Of a DNA stretch of 64,000 bases, positions 26,473 to 35,041 are shown in pieces (the stretch's first letter is position 1; every line of letters begins with the position of its first letter). A model generated the notes under the pieces. That model searched no databases and had not been told where the DNA came from. It saw only the letters and a program-made list of their open reading frames with translations. This DNA comes from Spirosoma radiotolerans (GTDB lineage: Bacteria > Bacteroidota > Bacteroidia > Cytophagales > Spirosomataceae). The DNA lies in contig NZ_CP010429.1 of the NCBI RefSeq assembly GCF_000974425.1, positions 1,426,001 to 1,490,000 on the forward strand. The letters run 5' to 3'. A program made the translations under genes and the position numbers.

Positions 26473-27750
26473 ATGCCTTATCTCTTCACTTCCGAGTCTG
26501 TTTCCGAGGGCCATCCCGATAAAGTTGCTGACCAAATTTCCGATGCATTAATTGATAATTTTCTGGCTTTCGATCCATCCAGTAAAGTAGCCTGCGAAAC
26601 GCTTGTTACCACAGGTCAGGTCGTACTGGCGGGAGAAATCAAGACGGATACCTACTTGGACGTTCAGAAAATTACCCGCGATGTCATTCGTAAAATTGGC
26701 TACACCAAGAGCGAATACATGTTTGAAGCCAACTCATGCGGCATTTTCTCGGCCCTTCACGACCAGTCGGCTGATATTAACCAGGGCGTTGATCGGAAGG
26801 TGGAGAACCCCGATTTCGAGACGCTGGCCAATGCGCAGGGCGCGGGTGACCAGGGTATGATGTTTGGGTATGCGACCAACGAAACGGATAACTACATGCC
26901 GTTGCCGCTGGATCTGGCCCACGCCATTCTGCGGGAGATGTCACAAATTCGCAACAACGAACTTGAGCTGATGCCTTATCTTCGGCCAGACGCCAAGTCG
27001 CAGGTGACGATTGAATACTCTGACGACGACCAGCCCATTCGTATCGATACGATTGTGGTGTCGACCCAGCACGATGATTTTGCCGATGACGAAACGATGC
27101 TGGCGAAAATCAAGAATGACATTATCAATATTGTCATTCCGCGCGTGAAAGCCGCGCAAAAGGCGGAGCTTCACGGCTTGTTCACCGATAACATTACCTA
27201 TTACATTAACCCAACGGGCAAGTTCGTGATTGGTGGCCCCCACGGGGATACGGGTCTAACCGGCCGTAAAATTATTGTGGATACCTACGGTGGTAAAGGC
27301 GCTCACGGTGGGGGTGCGTTCTCCGGAAAAGATCCATCCAAAGTAGACCGTTCGGCCGCCTATGCTACCCGGCACATCGCCAAAAATCTGGTCGCGGCTG
27401 GTCTTTGCGATCAGGTACTGGTGCAGGTCTCGTATGCCATTGGCGTTGCCAAGCCTTGTGGTCTGTATGTGAATACGTACGGCACATCGAAAGTAGACAT
27501 GCACGATGGCGAGATTGCCGAAAAAGTAGCCGCCATTTTCGATATGCGTCCTTATGCGATTGAGCAGCGGCTTAAACTCCGTAACCCAATCTATTCCGAA
27601 ACGGCTGCTTATGGACACATGGGTCGTAAGAACGAAATCGTAAAGAAAACATTCGGTTCGAACGGGCAAACGAAAGAAGTTGAGGTTGAACTGTTCACCT
27701 GGGAGAAACTGGATTTCGTTGATCAGGTAAAAGCTGAATTCGGCTTGTAA
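26473..27750 (+). CDS. metK: S-adenosylmethionine synthetase
   Basis: MetK makes SAM from methionine and ATP. All three domains are present in 425 residues: the N-terminal [20 protein letters not shown] with the methionine/ATP-binding His, the central [12 protein letters not shown] (about 123-134), and [20 protein letters not shown] with [19 protein letters not shown] (about 256-297) around the triphosphate site. The sequence after residue 170 contains an insertion relative to the E. coli enzyme, usual for Bacteroidota. Single gene with its own promoter and terminator. Confidence 0.98.
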   Translation: MPYLFTSESVSEGHPDKVADQISDALIDNFLAFDPSSKVACETLVTTGQVVLAGEIKTDTYLDVQKITRDVIRKIGYTKSEYMFEANSCGIFSALHDQSADINQGVDRKVENPDFETLANAQGAGDQGMMFGYATNETDNYMPLPLDLAHAILREMSQIRNNELELMPYLRPDAKSQVTIEYSDDDQPIRIDTIVVSTQHDDFADDETMLAKIKNDIINIVIPRVKAAQKAELHGLFTDNITYYINPTGKFVIGGPHGDTGLTGRKIIVDTYGGKGAHGGGAFSGKDPSKVDRSAAYATRHIAKNLVAAGLCDQVLVQVSYAIGVAKPCGLYVNTYGTSKVDMHDGEIAEKVAAIFDMRPYAIEQRLKLRNPIYSETAAYGHMGRKNEIVKKTFGSNGQTKEVEVELFTWEKLDFVDQVKAEFGL

Positions 27751-27777
27751 GAAGCCAGTTAGGTTTCTATACGCGTC

Positions 27778-27821
27778 ATAAACAGAAAAGCCACTCTTAT
27801 GGGAGTGGCTTTTCTGTTTAT
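27778..27821. terminator. Bidirectional terminator between metK and hpf
   Basis: Arms 27778-27796 and 27803-27821 are perfectly complementary (19 bp) with a 6-nt loop and A-rich/T-rich ends. It serves the convergent metK and hpf genes. Confidence 0.85.
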
Positions 27822-27838
27822 CGCAATGTTCTGTTCGT

Positions 27839-28216
27839 TTATAACTCATCGGCCTCAAAGACCTCATCTTCTGTTTCTACCTGCGTTTGCGCTTCGACGA
27901 TGGCAGGACTGGAAATATCATTACGTTTTTGTTTAAATCGAACAAGCTTATCTTTCAGCACATCCATCACGCGGTCCGTTGCGCTTTCGAAACTCTTGTC
28001 ATGTTCTTTGACAAACAGTTCTTTGCCCGGCAACATCAGCCTGACTTCCACTACCTTCTCTTTAACCTTGTTGGAGTCGGCTCCATCTAGCCTTAGAAAC
28101 ACCTCTCCGCCAATAATATGGTCATGAAATGTGTCCAACTTGTCGAGTTTAGCCTGGATAAAATCTAACAGGCTTTGATCGGCCGTAAACTTAACGGCAT
28201 TAATTTGTAGTCTCAT
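27839..28216 (-). CDS. hpf: Ribosome hibernation-promoting factor (HPF/RaiA family)
   Basis: The 125-residue protein of the sigma-54-modulation/YfiA family binds the 30S decoding region of idle ribosomes. It starts MRLQINAVKFTADQSLLDFIQAKLDKLDTF and continues with the strand-helix pattern VEVRLMLPGKELFVKEHDKSFESATDRVMDVLKDKLVRFKQK cut into the usual beta-alpha-beta-beta-beta-alpha fold. It lacks the C-terminal dimerisation domain of long HPF, and the acidic tail (ETEDEVFEADEL) is variable. Probably growth-phase controlled, but no promoter could be recognised in the 210-bp upstream gap. Confidence 0.9.
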   Translation of the reverse strand: MRLQINAVKFTADQSLLDFIQAKLDKLDTFHDHIIGGEVFLRLDGADSNKVKEKVVEVRLMLPGKELFVKEHDKSFESATDRVMDVLKDKLVRFKQKRNDISSPAIVEAQTQVETEDEVFEADEL

Positions 28217-28362
28217 TGTGTCGCTTTTAAGGTGAATTGATCAGAACATCAATGGATTGACTAAGGTTGGCTTTATCGATCAGAAAGTCAATAGCCTCTA
28301 TGAAAGATACAACCATGTTTCACGCACAATCTCCACTTTATGAGTTAAATGGTTGAAGCGTC

Positions 28363-28417
28363 TATACTTTTCGAAAAGCGTGGAACGGTTACACAGTAAA
28401 GTTCTTCGAAAAGTATA
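28363..28417 (-). terminator. Inverted repeat, probable terminator of the P450 gene
   Basis: Thirteen-bp arms TATACTTTTCGAA (28363-28375) and TTCGAAAAGTATA (28405-28417) with a 29-nt loop begin 9 bp after the P450 stop. The left arm is itself inside the palindrome CTTTTCGAAAAG. The remaining gap up to hpf shows nothing clear. Confidence 0.5.
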
Positions 28418-28426
28418 ATTGTAGAA

Positions 28427-29785
28427 TTACTCCAGAACGGCCCGAATCGCCTGATTAGGTCGTAGCGTAATTAATGGCTTCGGAACGATGCGCTGATTTC
28501 CGGCGGCTTTAGGCGTAAAACGGCGCACGAACAGGGCTAACAAGATTTGCATTTCCATCAGGGCAAATTGGTTGCCGATGCATAAACGCGGCCCTCCGCC
28601 AAAAGGCAAATAAGCATACGAATGCAACCTGTCCTTAAGCCCACCCGGCGCGAACCGCTCCGGATCGAAGCGATCCGGGTTAGGCCAGTTGGCTGGGTCG
28701 CGGTGGAGAAGATAGGGGCAGACCAACGCCGTATCGCCCGCCGGAATCGTGTACGGGCCCACGTGATCGTTCTGATGCGCCCGTCGGCTCATAATCCAGG
28801 CGGGTGGATAAAGCCGCAGAGACTCCTGAACAACCTGCATGGTGTATGTTAACGCGCGGAAAGCTTCAGGTGGTGGCGTTCGGGCATCTCCCAGAACAGA
28901 TTGGCTCTCGGCCTTGAGCCGGGCCAGCACGTCGGGATGTTTGGTGAGTAAATGAATCGTCCAGGCCATCGAAACGGCTGTGGTTTCGTGACCCGCCGAA
29001 AAAATGGTTACCGATTCATCCCGCAGTTGCTGATTCGACATGCGCTCACCCGTTTCTTCGTCTTCAGCGCTGAGCAGCATCCCCAATAAATCATCACGTT
29101 CGTCGAGGGCTTTTCGCCGTTCGTCGATCAGTCCGAAAATAAACGAATCGACCTGCATCCTTGCCCGTTTGGAGCGTTGGTTGTTGGGTGTTGGCCACGA
29201 GTAAGGGAACCGGAGCGGTGATAACATCCGATTGTTTGCCAGGTAATTGAGTGTGTCTAACGCGTTGGAAAGACCGTCGAGTTTGCCATTGGTATCGGAC
29301 CCAAACAGGGTTTTGCAGACAATGCGCATGGTGACGTCCATAAATGCCTGCGAGACATTGACCGGCTCTTTCAGGTTATGGCCACTGAGTTCGTCAATCC
29401 AGTCGGCCGTTTCCGAAATCATTGTCTGGGTCAAGGCAGCCAGTTTCTGCCGGTGGAAGGCCGGTTGCGCCAGTCGACGTTGTCTGCGCCAAAAATCGCC
29501 ATCGCTGGTGAGCAGTCCATTGCCCAGGAAGATTTTGAGGATGTCAAACGCCGGTGAACGGCCATAATTCCGGTGGTTTTCCTGCAAAATGTGTTTGGCA
29601 TCTTCGGGTTGCAGCACCAGGTACTGATGCCGGCCACCAATACGCAGATGAACCAGACGGTCGTGATTTCGCTGCAACGTATCCAGCGTGCCCAGCGGAT
29701 TCCGAAGAAAGGCAAGTGTATTGCCGAGGAACGGCAGACCAGGATGCAGGGGAACGGGTTGAGTGGGGGCGGTACTTGTTTCCAT
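28427..29785 (-). CDS. Cytochrome P450
   Basis: The 452-residue soluble-type P450 has the I-helix SAGHETTAVSMAW (about 263-275), the K-helix Glu-x-x-Arg (QESLRLYPPAW), and the heme-ligand loop FGGGPRLCIGNQFA with the Cys near residue 401. The N-terminal part (LPFLGNTLAFLRNPL, GLLTSDGDFWRRQRRLAQPAFH) is of the fatty-acid/carotenoid hydroxylase-like branch that includes CYP175-type enzymes. A carotenoid hydroxylase role is possible given the cyclase 2 kb away, but a fatty acid substrate is equally possible. No ferredoxin gene is adjacent. Divergent from the GMC oxidoreductase. Confidence 0.93.
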   Translation of the reverse strand: METSTAPTQPVPLHPGLPFLGNTLAFLRNPLGTLDTLQRNHDRLVHLRIGGRHQYLVLQPEDAKHILQENHRNYGRSPAFDILKIFLGNGLLTSDGDFWRRQRRLAQPAFHRQKLAALTQTMISETADWIDELSGHNLKEPVNVSQAFMDVTMRIVCKTLFGSDTNGKLDGLSNALDTLNYLANNRMLSPLRFPYSWPTPNNQRSKRARMQVDSFIFGLIDERRKALDERDDLLGMLLSAEDEETGERMSNQQLRDESVTIFSAGHETTAVSMAWTIHLLTKHPDVLARLKAESQSVLGDARTPPPEAFRALTYTMQVVQESLRLYPPAWIMSRRAHQNDHVGPYTIPAGDTALVCPYLLHRDPANWPNPDRFDPERFAPGGLKDRLHSYAYLPFGGGPRLCIGNQFALMEMQILLALFVRRFTPKAAGNQRIVPKPLITLRPNQAIRAVLE

Positions 29786-29914
29786 TCAGAAAAGATGGCC
29801 TGACTCTGGCTCAGGCCCGCAATAAAGATACGAACGACCGGATAGAATCGCTAGGCGTAATCAACAGCCATCTGCGCCACTTCGGTTAAAGGGTTATCGA
29901 CGGTTCTTTAATTG

Positions 29915-29963
29915 TTGACAATAAATCCATTGCTAACCCGAGCGACAGTAAATTTATTGTCAA
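29915..29963. promoter_or_regulatory. Candidate operator: 12-bp inverted repeat between P450 and GMC genes
   Basis: TTGACAATAAAT (29915-29926) and ATTTATTGTCAA (29952-29963) are exact reverse complements separated by 25 bp. The right arm ends 11 bp before the GMC -7 box, covering its -33 region. This layout fits a dimeric or tetrameric repressor site in the divergent promoter region. Regulator unknown. Confidence 0.45.
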
Positions 29964-29974
29964 AACCTATCTTG

Positions 29975-29982
29975 TAACTTTG
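29975..29982 (+). promoter_or_regulatory. -7 box of the GMC oxidoreductase gene
   Basis: TAACTTTG matches TAnnTTTG, 41 nt before the start at 30024. The nearest TTG (29957-29959) gives a short spacing of 15 nt and lies in the operator-like repeat, so the promoter may need an activator. Confidence 0.5.
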
Positions 29983-30023
29983 TCCTCACCCTCGCTTATC
30001 TTTACTTATTAAACCTGTGCCCC

Positions 30024-31748
30024 ATGAACATTACCGGTGATGCCAAAGCTGCCCGCACCTACGACGCCATCGTGATTGGCTCGGGAATCAGTGGCGGCTG
30101 GGCGGCTAAAGAGCTCTGCGAAAAAGGATTGAAAACACTCGTGCTCGAACGTGGACGCGATGTGAAACATATTGTCGACTACCCAACGGCAACGCTCAAT
30201 CCGTGGGAGTTTCCGCACCGGAACCGGATGTCTGATACGTTTGATAAAGAGAATCCAATCGCTACCAAATGCTACGCGCTGGACGAAGGAACGCAGCAGT
30301 TTTTTGTGAAAGATGCCGAGCATCCCTATGTACAGGAAAAGCCATTCGACTGGATTCGGGGCTATCAGGTGGGCGGGAAGTCGCTGATCTGGGCGCGGCA
30401 AACGCAGCGCTGGAGCAAGTTTGATTTCGAAGCTAATGCCCGCGATGGGGCCGCCATCGACTGGCCGATCCGTTACGACGATATTGCTCCTTGGTATAGC
30501 CATGTGGAGAAATTCGTGGGCATCAGCGGCAACAAAGACGGCCTGGAAACGCTGCCTGATGGCGAATTTCTAAAACCCTGGCAATTGAATTGTGTGGAGA
30601 AACACATTCAGAAACGTGTTGCCGAGAGTTACCAGGATCGGCATGTCATCATTGGCCGGTGTGCTCACCTGACGGAGCCTAAACAGATTCACTACGATCA
30701 GGGGCGGGCCCAGTGCCAGGCGCGGCATTTATGCTACCGGGGTTGCCCCTATGGCGGGTATTTTAGCAGCAATTCGTCGACCATTCCGTGGGCCGCCAAA
30801 ACAGGCAAGTTAACCCTACGACCTGATTCGGTCGTGCATTCGATTATGTATGAGGAAGGAAAAGCCGGAAAGGCGGGCAAGGCGACCGGCGTTCGGGTGA
30901 TCGATACGCATACCAAACAGATGACCGAGTATTACGCCCGGATCATTTTTGTCAATGCCGCCTGCCTGAACACGAACCTGATTCTTCTTAATTCAACCTC
31001 CCGCCGATTCCCGAACGGACTTGGAAATGATAGTGGCGTGTTGGGCCGTTATGTGGCGTTTCATAACTACCGGGGCAATATTGTGGCTGATTATGAGGGC
31101 TTCGACGATGGCTATTATTATGGCCGTCGCCCGACAACGGCCTTCATGCCCAACTTCAGAAACGTTCGGAAGCAGGAAACGGACTTCCAGCGGGGATATA
31201 TGGTAGCATTTAGTGCGGCTCGTGGCAACTGGCAGCGCGGAACCGGGCAGGATGAGTTTGGCGCTGATTTTAAAGATAAACTGAGCGACCCCGGCGCCTG
31301 GCATGTATTCATGATGATGCAGGCCGAAACCGTGCCGCGTTATGAAAACCAGGTTCGGCTCAGCCCCGACCAGAAAGACCCCTGGGGTATTCCGCAACTC
31401 GTGACGAACATTGATTATACCGACAATGACCTTAAGGTGATGAAGGATTTTCTGGAGCAGGGCGCCGAGATGCTGGACAAGTCGGGTTGCAAGCACATTA
31501 AACCCTACGATGATCACCGCAACCCCGGCCTCGACATTCACGAGATGGGCGGTGTACGGATGGGGCGCGATCCCAAAACCTCGCTACTCAATGCCCATAA
31601 CCAGCTTCATAGCGTTAAAAACGTGTTCGTGACGGATGGTGCCGCCATGACCTCGACGGGTACTCAGAATCCGTCGATTACCTTTATGGCGCTGACGGCC
31701 CGAGCTGTGAATTTTGCGGTAAGCGAAATGAAGAAGACAAACTTATAA
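30024..31748 (+). CDS. GMC-family FAD oxidoreductase
   Basis: The 574-residue flavoprotein has the N-terminal FAD fold DAIVIGSGISGGWAAKELCEKG and EKPFDWIRGYQVGGKSLIW (about 105-122), CRGCPYGGYFSSNSSTIPW analogue LCYRGCPYGG at about 235-244, and the C-terminal GMC box HEMGGVRMG plus GTQNPSITFMALTARAV carrying the active-site His/Asn region. It oxidises an alcohol or sugar group. Many Bacteroidota members pair with a small gluconate 2-dehydrogenase subunit 3-like protein, which is not present here. No signal peptide is visible. It ends 16 bp from the convergent lipoprotein gene. Confidence 0.9.
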   Translation: MNITGDAKAARTYDAIVIGSGISGGWAAKELCEKGLKTLVLERGRDVKHIVDYPTATLNPWEFPHRNRMSDTFDKENPIATKCYALDEGTQQFFVKDAEHPYVQEKPFDWIRGYQVGGKSLIWARQTQRWSKFDFEANARDGAAIDWPIRYDDIAPWYSHVEKFVGISGNKDGLETLPDGEFLKPWQLNCVEKHIQKRVAESYQDRHVIIGRCAHLTEPKQIHYDQGRAQCQARHLCYRGCPYGGYFSSNSSTIPWAAKTGKLTLRPDSVVHSIMYEEGKAGKAGKATGVRVIDTHTKQMTEYYARIIFVNAACLNTNLILLNSTSRRFPNGLGNDSGVLGRYVAFHNYRGNIVADYEGFDDGYYYGRRPTTAFMPNFRNVRKQETDFQRGYMVAFSAARGNWQRGTGQDEFGADFKDKLSDPGAWHVFMMMQAETVPRYENQVRLSPDQKDPWGIPQLVTNIDYTDNDLKVMKDFLEQGAEMLDKSGCKHIKPYDDHRNPGLDIHEMGGVRMGRDPKTSLLNAHNQLHSVKNVFVTDGAAMTSTGTQNPSITFMALTARAVNFAVSEMKKTNL

Positions 31749-31764
31749 GAGACGAAAGCTAAAC

Positions 31765-32205
31765 CTATTCCGGAATTAAGGCATACTGGTCAATCGTGTT
31801 GCCGGTTTTTCGACTTTCTGAGGTTCGTTCCAACTGCAACGACGACCCATCTGGCTCCGACAGAATATAGTATTCAATAAGACCGCCCGTGTTGGTGGGT
31901 TTCGGGTTGAGGTTGTCCAGGATCAGTCGCTTGTTATCGGTCGAGACGGACCAGGTGCCGGTTACGAGTCGCCCATCAACATCTTTTAAATTGACTTTAT
32001 TGGGCTGACTCAGATCGAGTCTGAAATTGATATAGCCCGGTTTAATGTTTGTGGTCGCTCCCAGCGTAAACACCAACTGATCCGCTTCTTTAACCGTATT
32101 GGCTTTCCAGACCTTGCCCAGCAAATCCGTGATCGGTTTGACCGGTTTGGGTTGGCAACTGCCAAGACTGACCAGCAGGAAGAGAAGAACTAATTGGTTT
32201 TTCAT
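31765..32205 (-). CDS. Lipoprotein of unknown function (146 aa), last gene of the envelope operon
   Basis: The signal peptide MKNQLVLLFLLVSLGSC gives a lipobox with Cys17. The mature part (about 130 residues) is beta-rich with a lipocalin-like pattern (GKVWKANTVKEADQLVFTL, LVTGTWSVSTDNKRLILDN). Its start overlaps the stop of the upstream Fn3 gene by 4 bp (ATGA), so the two are translationally coupled. It is the sixth and last gene of the minus-strand operon starting at 46145. Family not recognised with certainty. Confidence 0.75.
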   Translation of the reverse strand: MKNQLVLLFLLVSLGSCQPKPVKPITDLLGKVWKANTVKEADQLVFTLGATTNIKPGYINFRLDLSQPNKVNLKDVDGRLVTGTWSVSTDNKRLILDNLNPKPTNTGGLIEYYILSEPDGSSLQLERTSESRKTGNTIDQYALIPE

Positions 32206-35039
32206 GGGATTACGATTCGTTTGGTGAGCGAGCGCCCGTCGGCAACAATGGCAATGATATAGATACCTGTCGGCAGCCGATCAAGGGCGTACTGCCAGGC
32301 ATCGGCCGGATTCACTTTGCGTGTATCGGTGAGGACCGGCTGGCCCGTTGCGGTCATAATCTGCACCGTAGTGCGCATGGACGAATACCAGTTGGTAATG
32401 ATGTGCAGATCCCGTTGATTCATGTAGAGTGTCGTATGGGAAGCTAATTCATCTTCTACCGCAATGATCACTTCTTCGATCCGGGCACTGGCTACGTTGG
32501 AATAGCCCGAATTACCCGCCGTATTTACGGCCCGAATGCGGTAATAGTAAGTCGTAAACTCCTGCAAACCCATATCCACATAACTGGTTTGGTTTGCCGG
32601 TTGCTGCTTGATTTCGACAAACCCGGACGTGGGATCGTTCGATCGTTCGATGACCACCGTAACCGCTGTGGAGCTCAAAGCTGACCAGTTTAGCCGAATC
32701 TGATCATAATCGAATACCTGCGCCGTCAGGTTAGTCGGGTTGGCGGGTGGTGCCAGGGGTGTGGTGGCGCAAACTGCATCGGTATAGGCCGATGGGCCAG
32801 CCGCGTTCTTAGCCCGGACCCGGTAGCAGTACGACTGGTTATCCTTCAGATTCTTGTCTTCGTAGCTCGTTGTATTGGCTGGTAAATCGGCAATTTTTTC
32901 GAATGTACCCGTGGCCCTGGCACCCCGCTCCAACTCAAAGCCGCTTTCGTTCCCCGACAGATCGGCCCAGGCCAGACTGATTTGTATAGGCGATACGGCC
33001 GTAGCCGTCAATCGGGCGGGTGGGGCTGGTGGTACATCGGGGGTGGTGGCATCCACCACATTGCTGGTTGGTCCCTGTCCACTTGCATTAGTAGCTCTGA
33101 TCCGATAATAGTAGTGGGTATTGACGGCCAGGTTGTTATCTGCATAACTGGTGGCCGTACCCGTAACAGTGGTAAGGGATGTCCAGCCAGTGGTGCCGTC
33201 TGGGCTTCGCTCAATCAGGATGGTTGCGGCATTGGCAATAGCGCTCCAGGTCAGGCTGATCTGCGTCGTTGAAACTGCCGTAGCCTTGAGATCCTGGGCA
33301 GCAACGGGCGGGCCAACCGGTGTCGTTGCATCGGCAACGTTGGAATTAGCTGATGGGCCCGCAGCATTGACCGCCCGCACCCGATAGAAATAATGCGTCT
33401 GGGGTTGTACACTTTTGTCTTCGTAATTCGTCGCATCAACGCCCAGGTCCGCCAACTTGCTCCAGCCATCCGTCCCGTTCGGGCTTCGCTCCAGTTGAAA
33501 TCCACTTTCATTGCCCGACAGATCAGCCCAGGTCAGGTTGATCTGGTTGTAAGAAACAGCCGTGGCCACCAGTCGCGCTGGTGCTGCCGGAGGAACATCG
33601 GGTGTGAGGGCGTTGGCTACGTTACTGAAAGGGCCTGGAGTACCATTGATAAGGGCCCGAATCCGATAGTAATAACGGGTATTCGGCGTCAGTCCCGGAT
33701 CGTCGTAACTGACAGCATTGCCAGCCGGATCAGCCACTTTCGTCCAGCCGTCATTGCCGTTTGGGCTTCGTTCGAGTTGGTAGCTTGTGGCACCGGACAC
33801 ACCCGCCCAGGTCAGATTGATCTGGGTGGTGGAGGTAGCGGTGGCGACCAGATTTTGCGGAGCGCCCACGGGTGGTGCCTGCGTCGTCGCGCATTGGCTG
33901 TCTGTGTACTCGCTTGCCCCAACGCTGTTTACGGCCCGAATCCGGTAGCAATATTGGTTGCTGGCTCGTAAACCCTGATCGCTGAAGGTCACTGTATTTG
34001 GCCCTAGCGTCTGAATGGTCGAAAATTGAGCACCGGGGCTATCGGCACGCTGAAGTTCGAAGTTCGCTTCATTATCAGATAGGTCGGCCCAGGTCAGATT
34101 AATCTGCGACGATGACACCGCTGTAGCCGTTAACCGGGCGGGCGCTCTGGGGGCGCTTTGCTGAGTGGTAGCACAGGCCGTACTGGAATAATCGTGCCCG
34201 CTTTCGGAGATGCGATAACAGTATTCCGTGTTGCTGTTCAGGTTGTTATCCGTAAATTCACCCCCATCGGCCAGCGTGGTAGCCACTTGACGCCAATCGC
34301 CCGACTGGCCCGTTCGGCGTTCGATACCAATGCCGGATTCTTTGCCGTAGCGATCCCAGGTCAGTTTAATGGAACTACTGCTCAGGGCGTTTGCCTGTAA
34401 ATTTTTGACATTGGTTGGCGCTAAAGGTGGGGTAGTGCAGACGGGCGCTGTAAACTCGGACACGACGCTGCCGCTCTGGGACCTGACCCGATAACAATAC
34501 GGCTGACCACCGCTTACACTACCGTCAGTAAACGTTGGCGCCCGACTGTATGCCACCGTTTGCAGCAGATTAAACGGGCCGCCTGAGGTGGTTCCCCGTT
34601 CAATCCGGTAGTCGGTGGGGGCGCTTCCCGACCCATTGCTCCAGGTTAATTTAATGCTGTTGCTGTTCTGTGGGGTTACGGTAAGGCCCGTTGGGATACC
34701 GGGTGGCTCGGGCGGGGTGCTGATGGTGAATTCGTTCGAGAGGGCCGTTGCGCCAGTCACGAAAACGGCCCGAACGCGGTAGGTTCCGCCCCCAACGCTA
34801 TTGTCCGTATAGGTAGTGACATTAGCGCCAACTTCACCGATTTTGGTGAAACTAGTGAAGTTGTTTCGCTCGATCTCGAACCTGGTTTCGTTCGTCGAAT
34901 TGTCTTTCCAGGTGAGCACGACCCGGTTGTAAGCCGGTGCCGTACCGGTCAGACCCGTCGGCGCGTTGGACTGGGCGAACACACGAGTGGCTACCAACAT
35001 CGTCAAACTCAGTAGTAAATAGGGCAGGTGTGGTTTCAT
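32202..35039 (-). CDS. Secreted protein with nine fibronectin type III domains and a sorting-like C-terminus
   Basis: After a signal peptide (about 1-22, ending RVFAQ) the 945-residue protein is built of nine tandem Fn3 domains of about 90-95 residues. Each has the repeating pattern LxATAVSxxQINLTWAD ... YYYRIRAVNxAG, the last ending near residue 855. Four domains (1st to 4th) are more divergent, and the later ones are close copies. The last about 80 residues (TLYMNQRDLHIITNWYSS to GIYIIAIVADGRSLTKRIVIP) look like a type IX secretion type A sorting domain. It is probably a cell-surface or secreted adhesin or scaffold. It starts 2 bp after the previous Fn3 gene. Confidence 0.85.
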   Translation of the reverse strand: MKPHLPYLLLSLTMLVATRVFAQSNAPTGLTGTAPAYNRVVLTWKDNSTNETRFEIERNNFTSFTKIGEVGANVTTYTDNSVGGGTYRVRAVFVTGATALSNEFTISTPPEPPGIPTGLTVTPQNSNSIKLTWSNGSGSAPTDYRIERGTTSGGPFNLLQTVAYSRAPTFTDGSVSGGQPYCYRVRSQSGSVVSEFTAPVCTTPPLAPTNVKNLQANALSSSSIKLTWDRYGKESGIGIERRTGQSGDWRQVATTLADGGEFTDNNLNSNTEYCYRISESGHDYSSTACATTQQSAPRAPARLTATAVSSSQINLTWADLSDNEANFELQRADSPGAQFSTIQTLGPNTVTFSDQGLRASNQYCYRIRAVNSVGASEYTDSQCATTQAPPVGAPQNLVATATSTTQINLTWAGVSGATSYQLERSPNGNDGWTKVADPAGNAVSYDDPGLTPNTRYYYRIRALINGTPGPFSNVANALTPDVPPAAPARLVATAVSYNQINLTWADLSGNESGFQLERSPNGTDGWSKLADLGVDATNYEDKSVQPQTHYFYRVRAVNAAGPSANSNVADATTPVGPPVAAQDLKATAVSTTQISLTWSAIANAATILIERSPDGTTGWTSLTTVTGTATSYADNNLAVNTHYYYRIRATNASGQGPTSNVVDATTPDVPPAPPARLTATAVSPIQISLAWADLSGNESGFELERGARATGTFEKIADLPANTTSYEDKNLKDNQSYCYRVRAKNAAGPSAYTDAVCATTPLAPPANPTNLTAQVFDYDQIRLNWSALSSTAVTVVIERSNDPTSGFVEIKQQPANQTSYVDMGLQEFTTYYYRIRAVNTAGNSGYSNVASARIEEVIIAVEDELASHTTLYMNQRDLHIITNWYSSMRTTVQIMTATGQPVLTDTRKVNPADAWQYALDRLPTGIYIIAIVADGRSLTKRIVIP

Positions 35040-35041
35040 GG

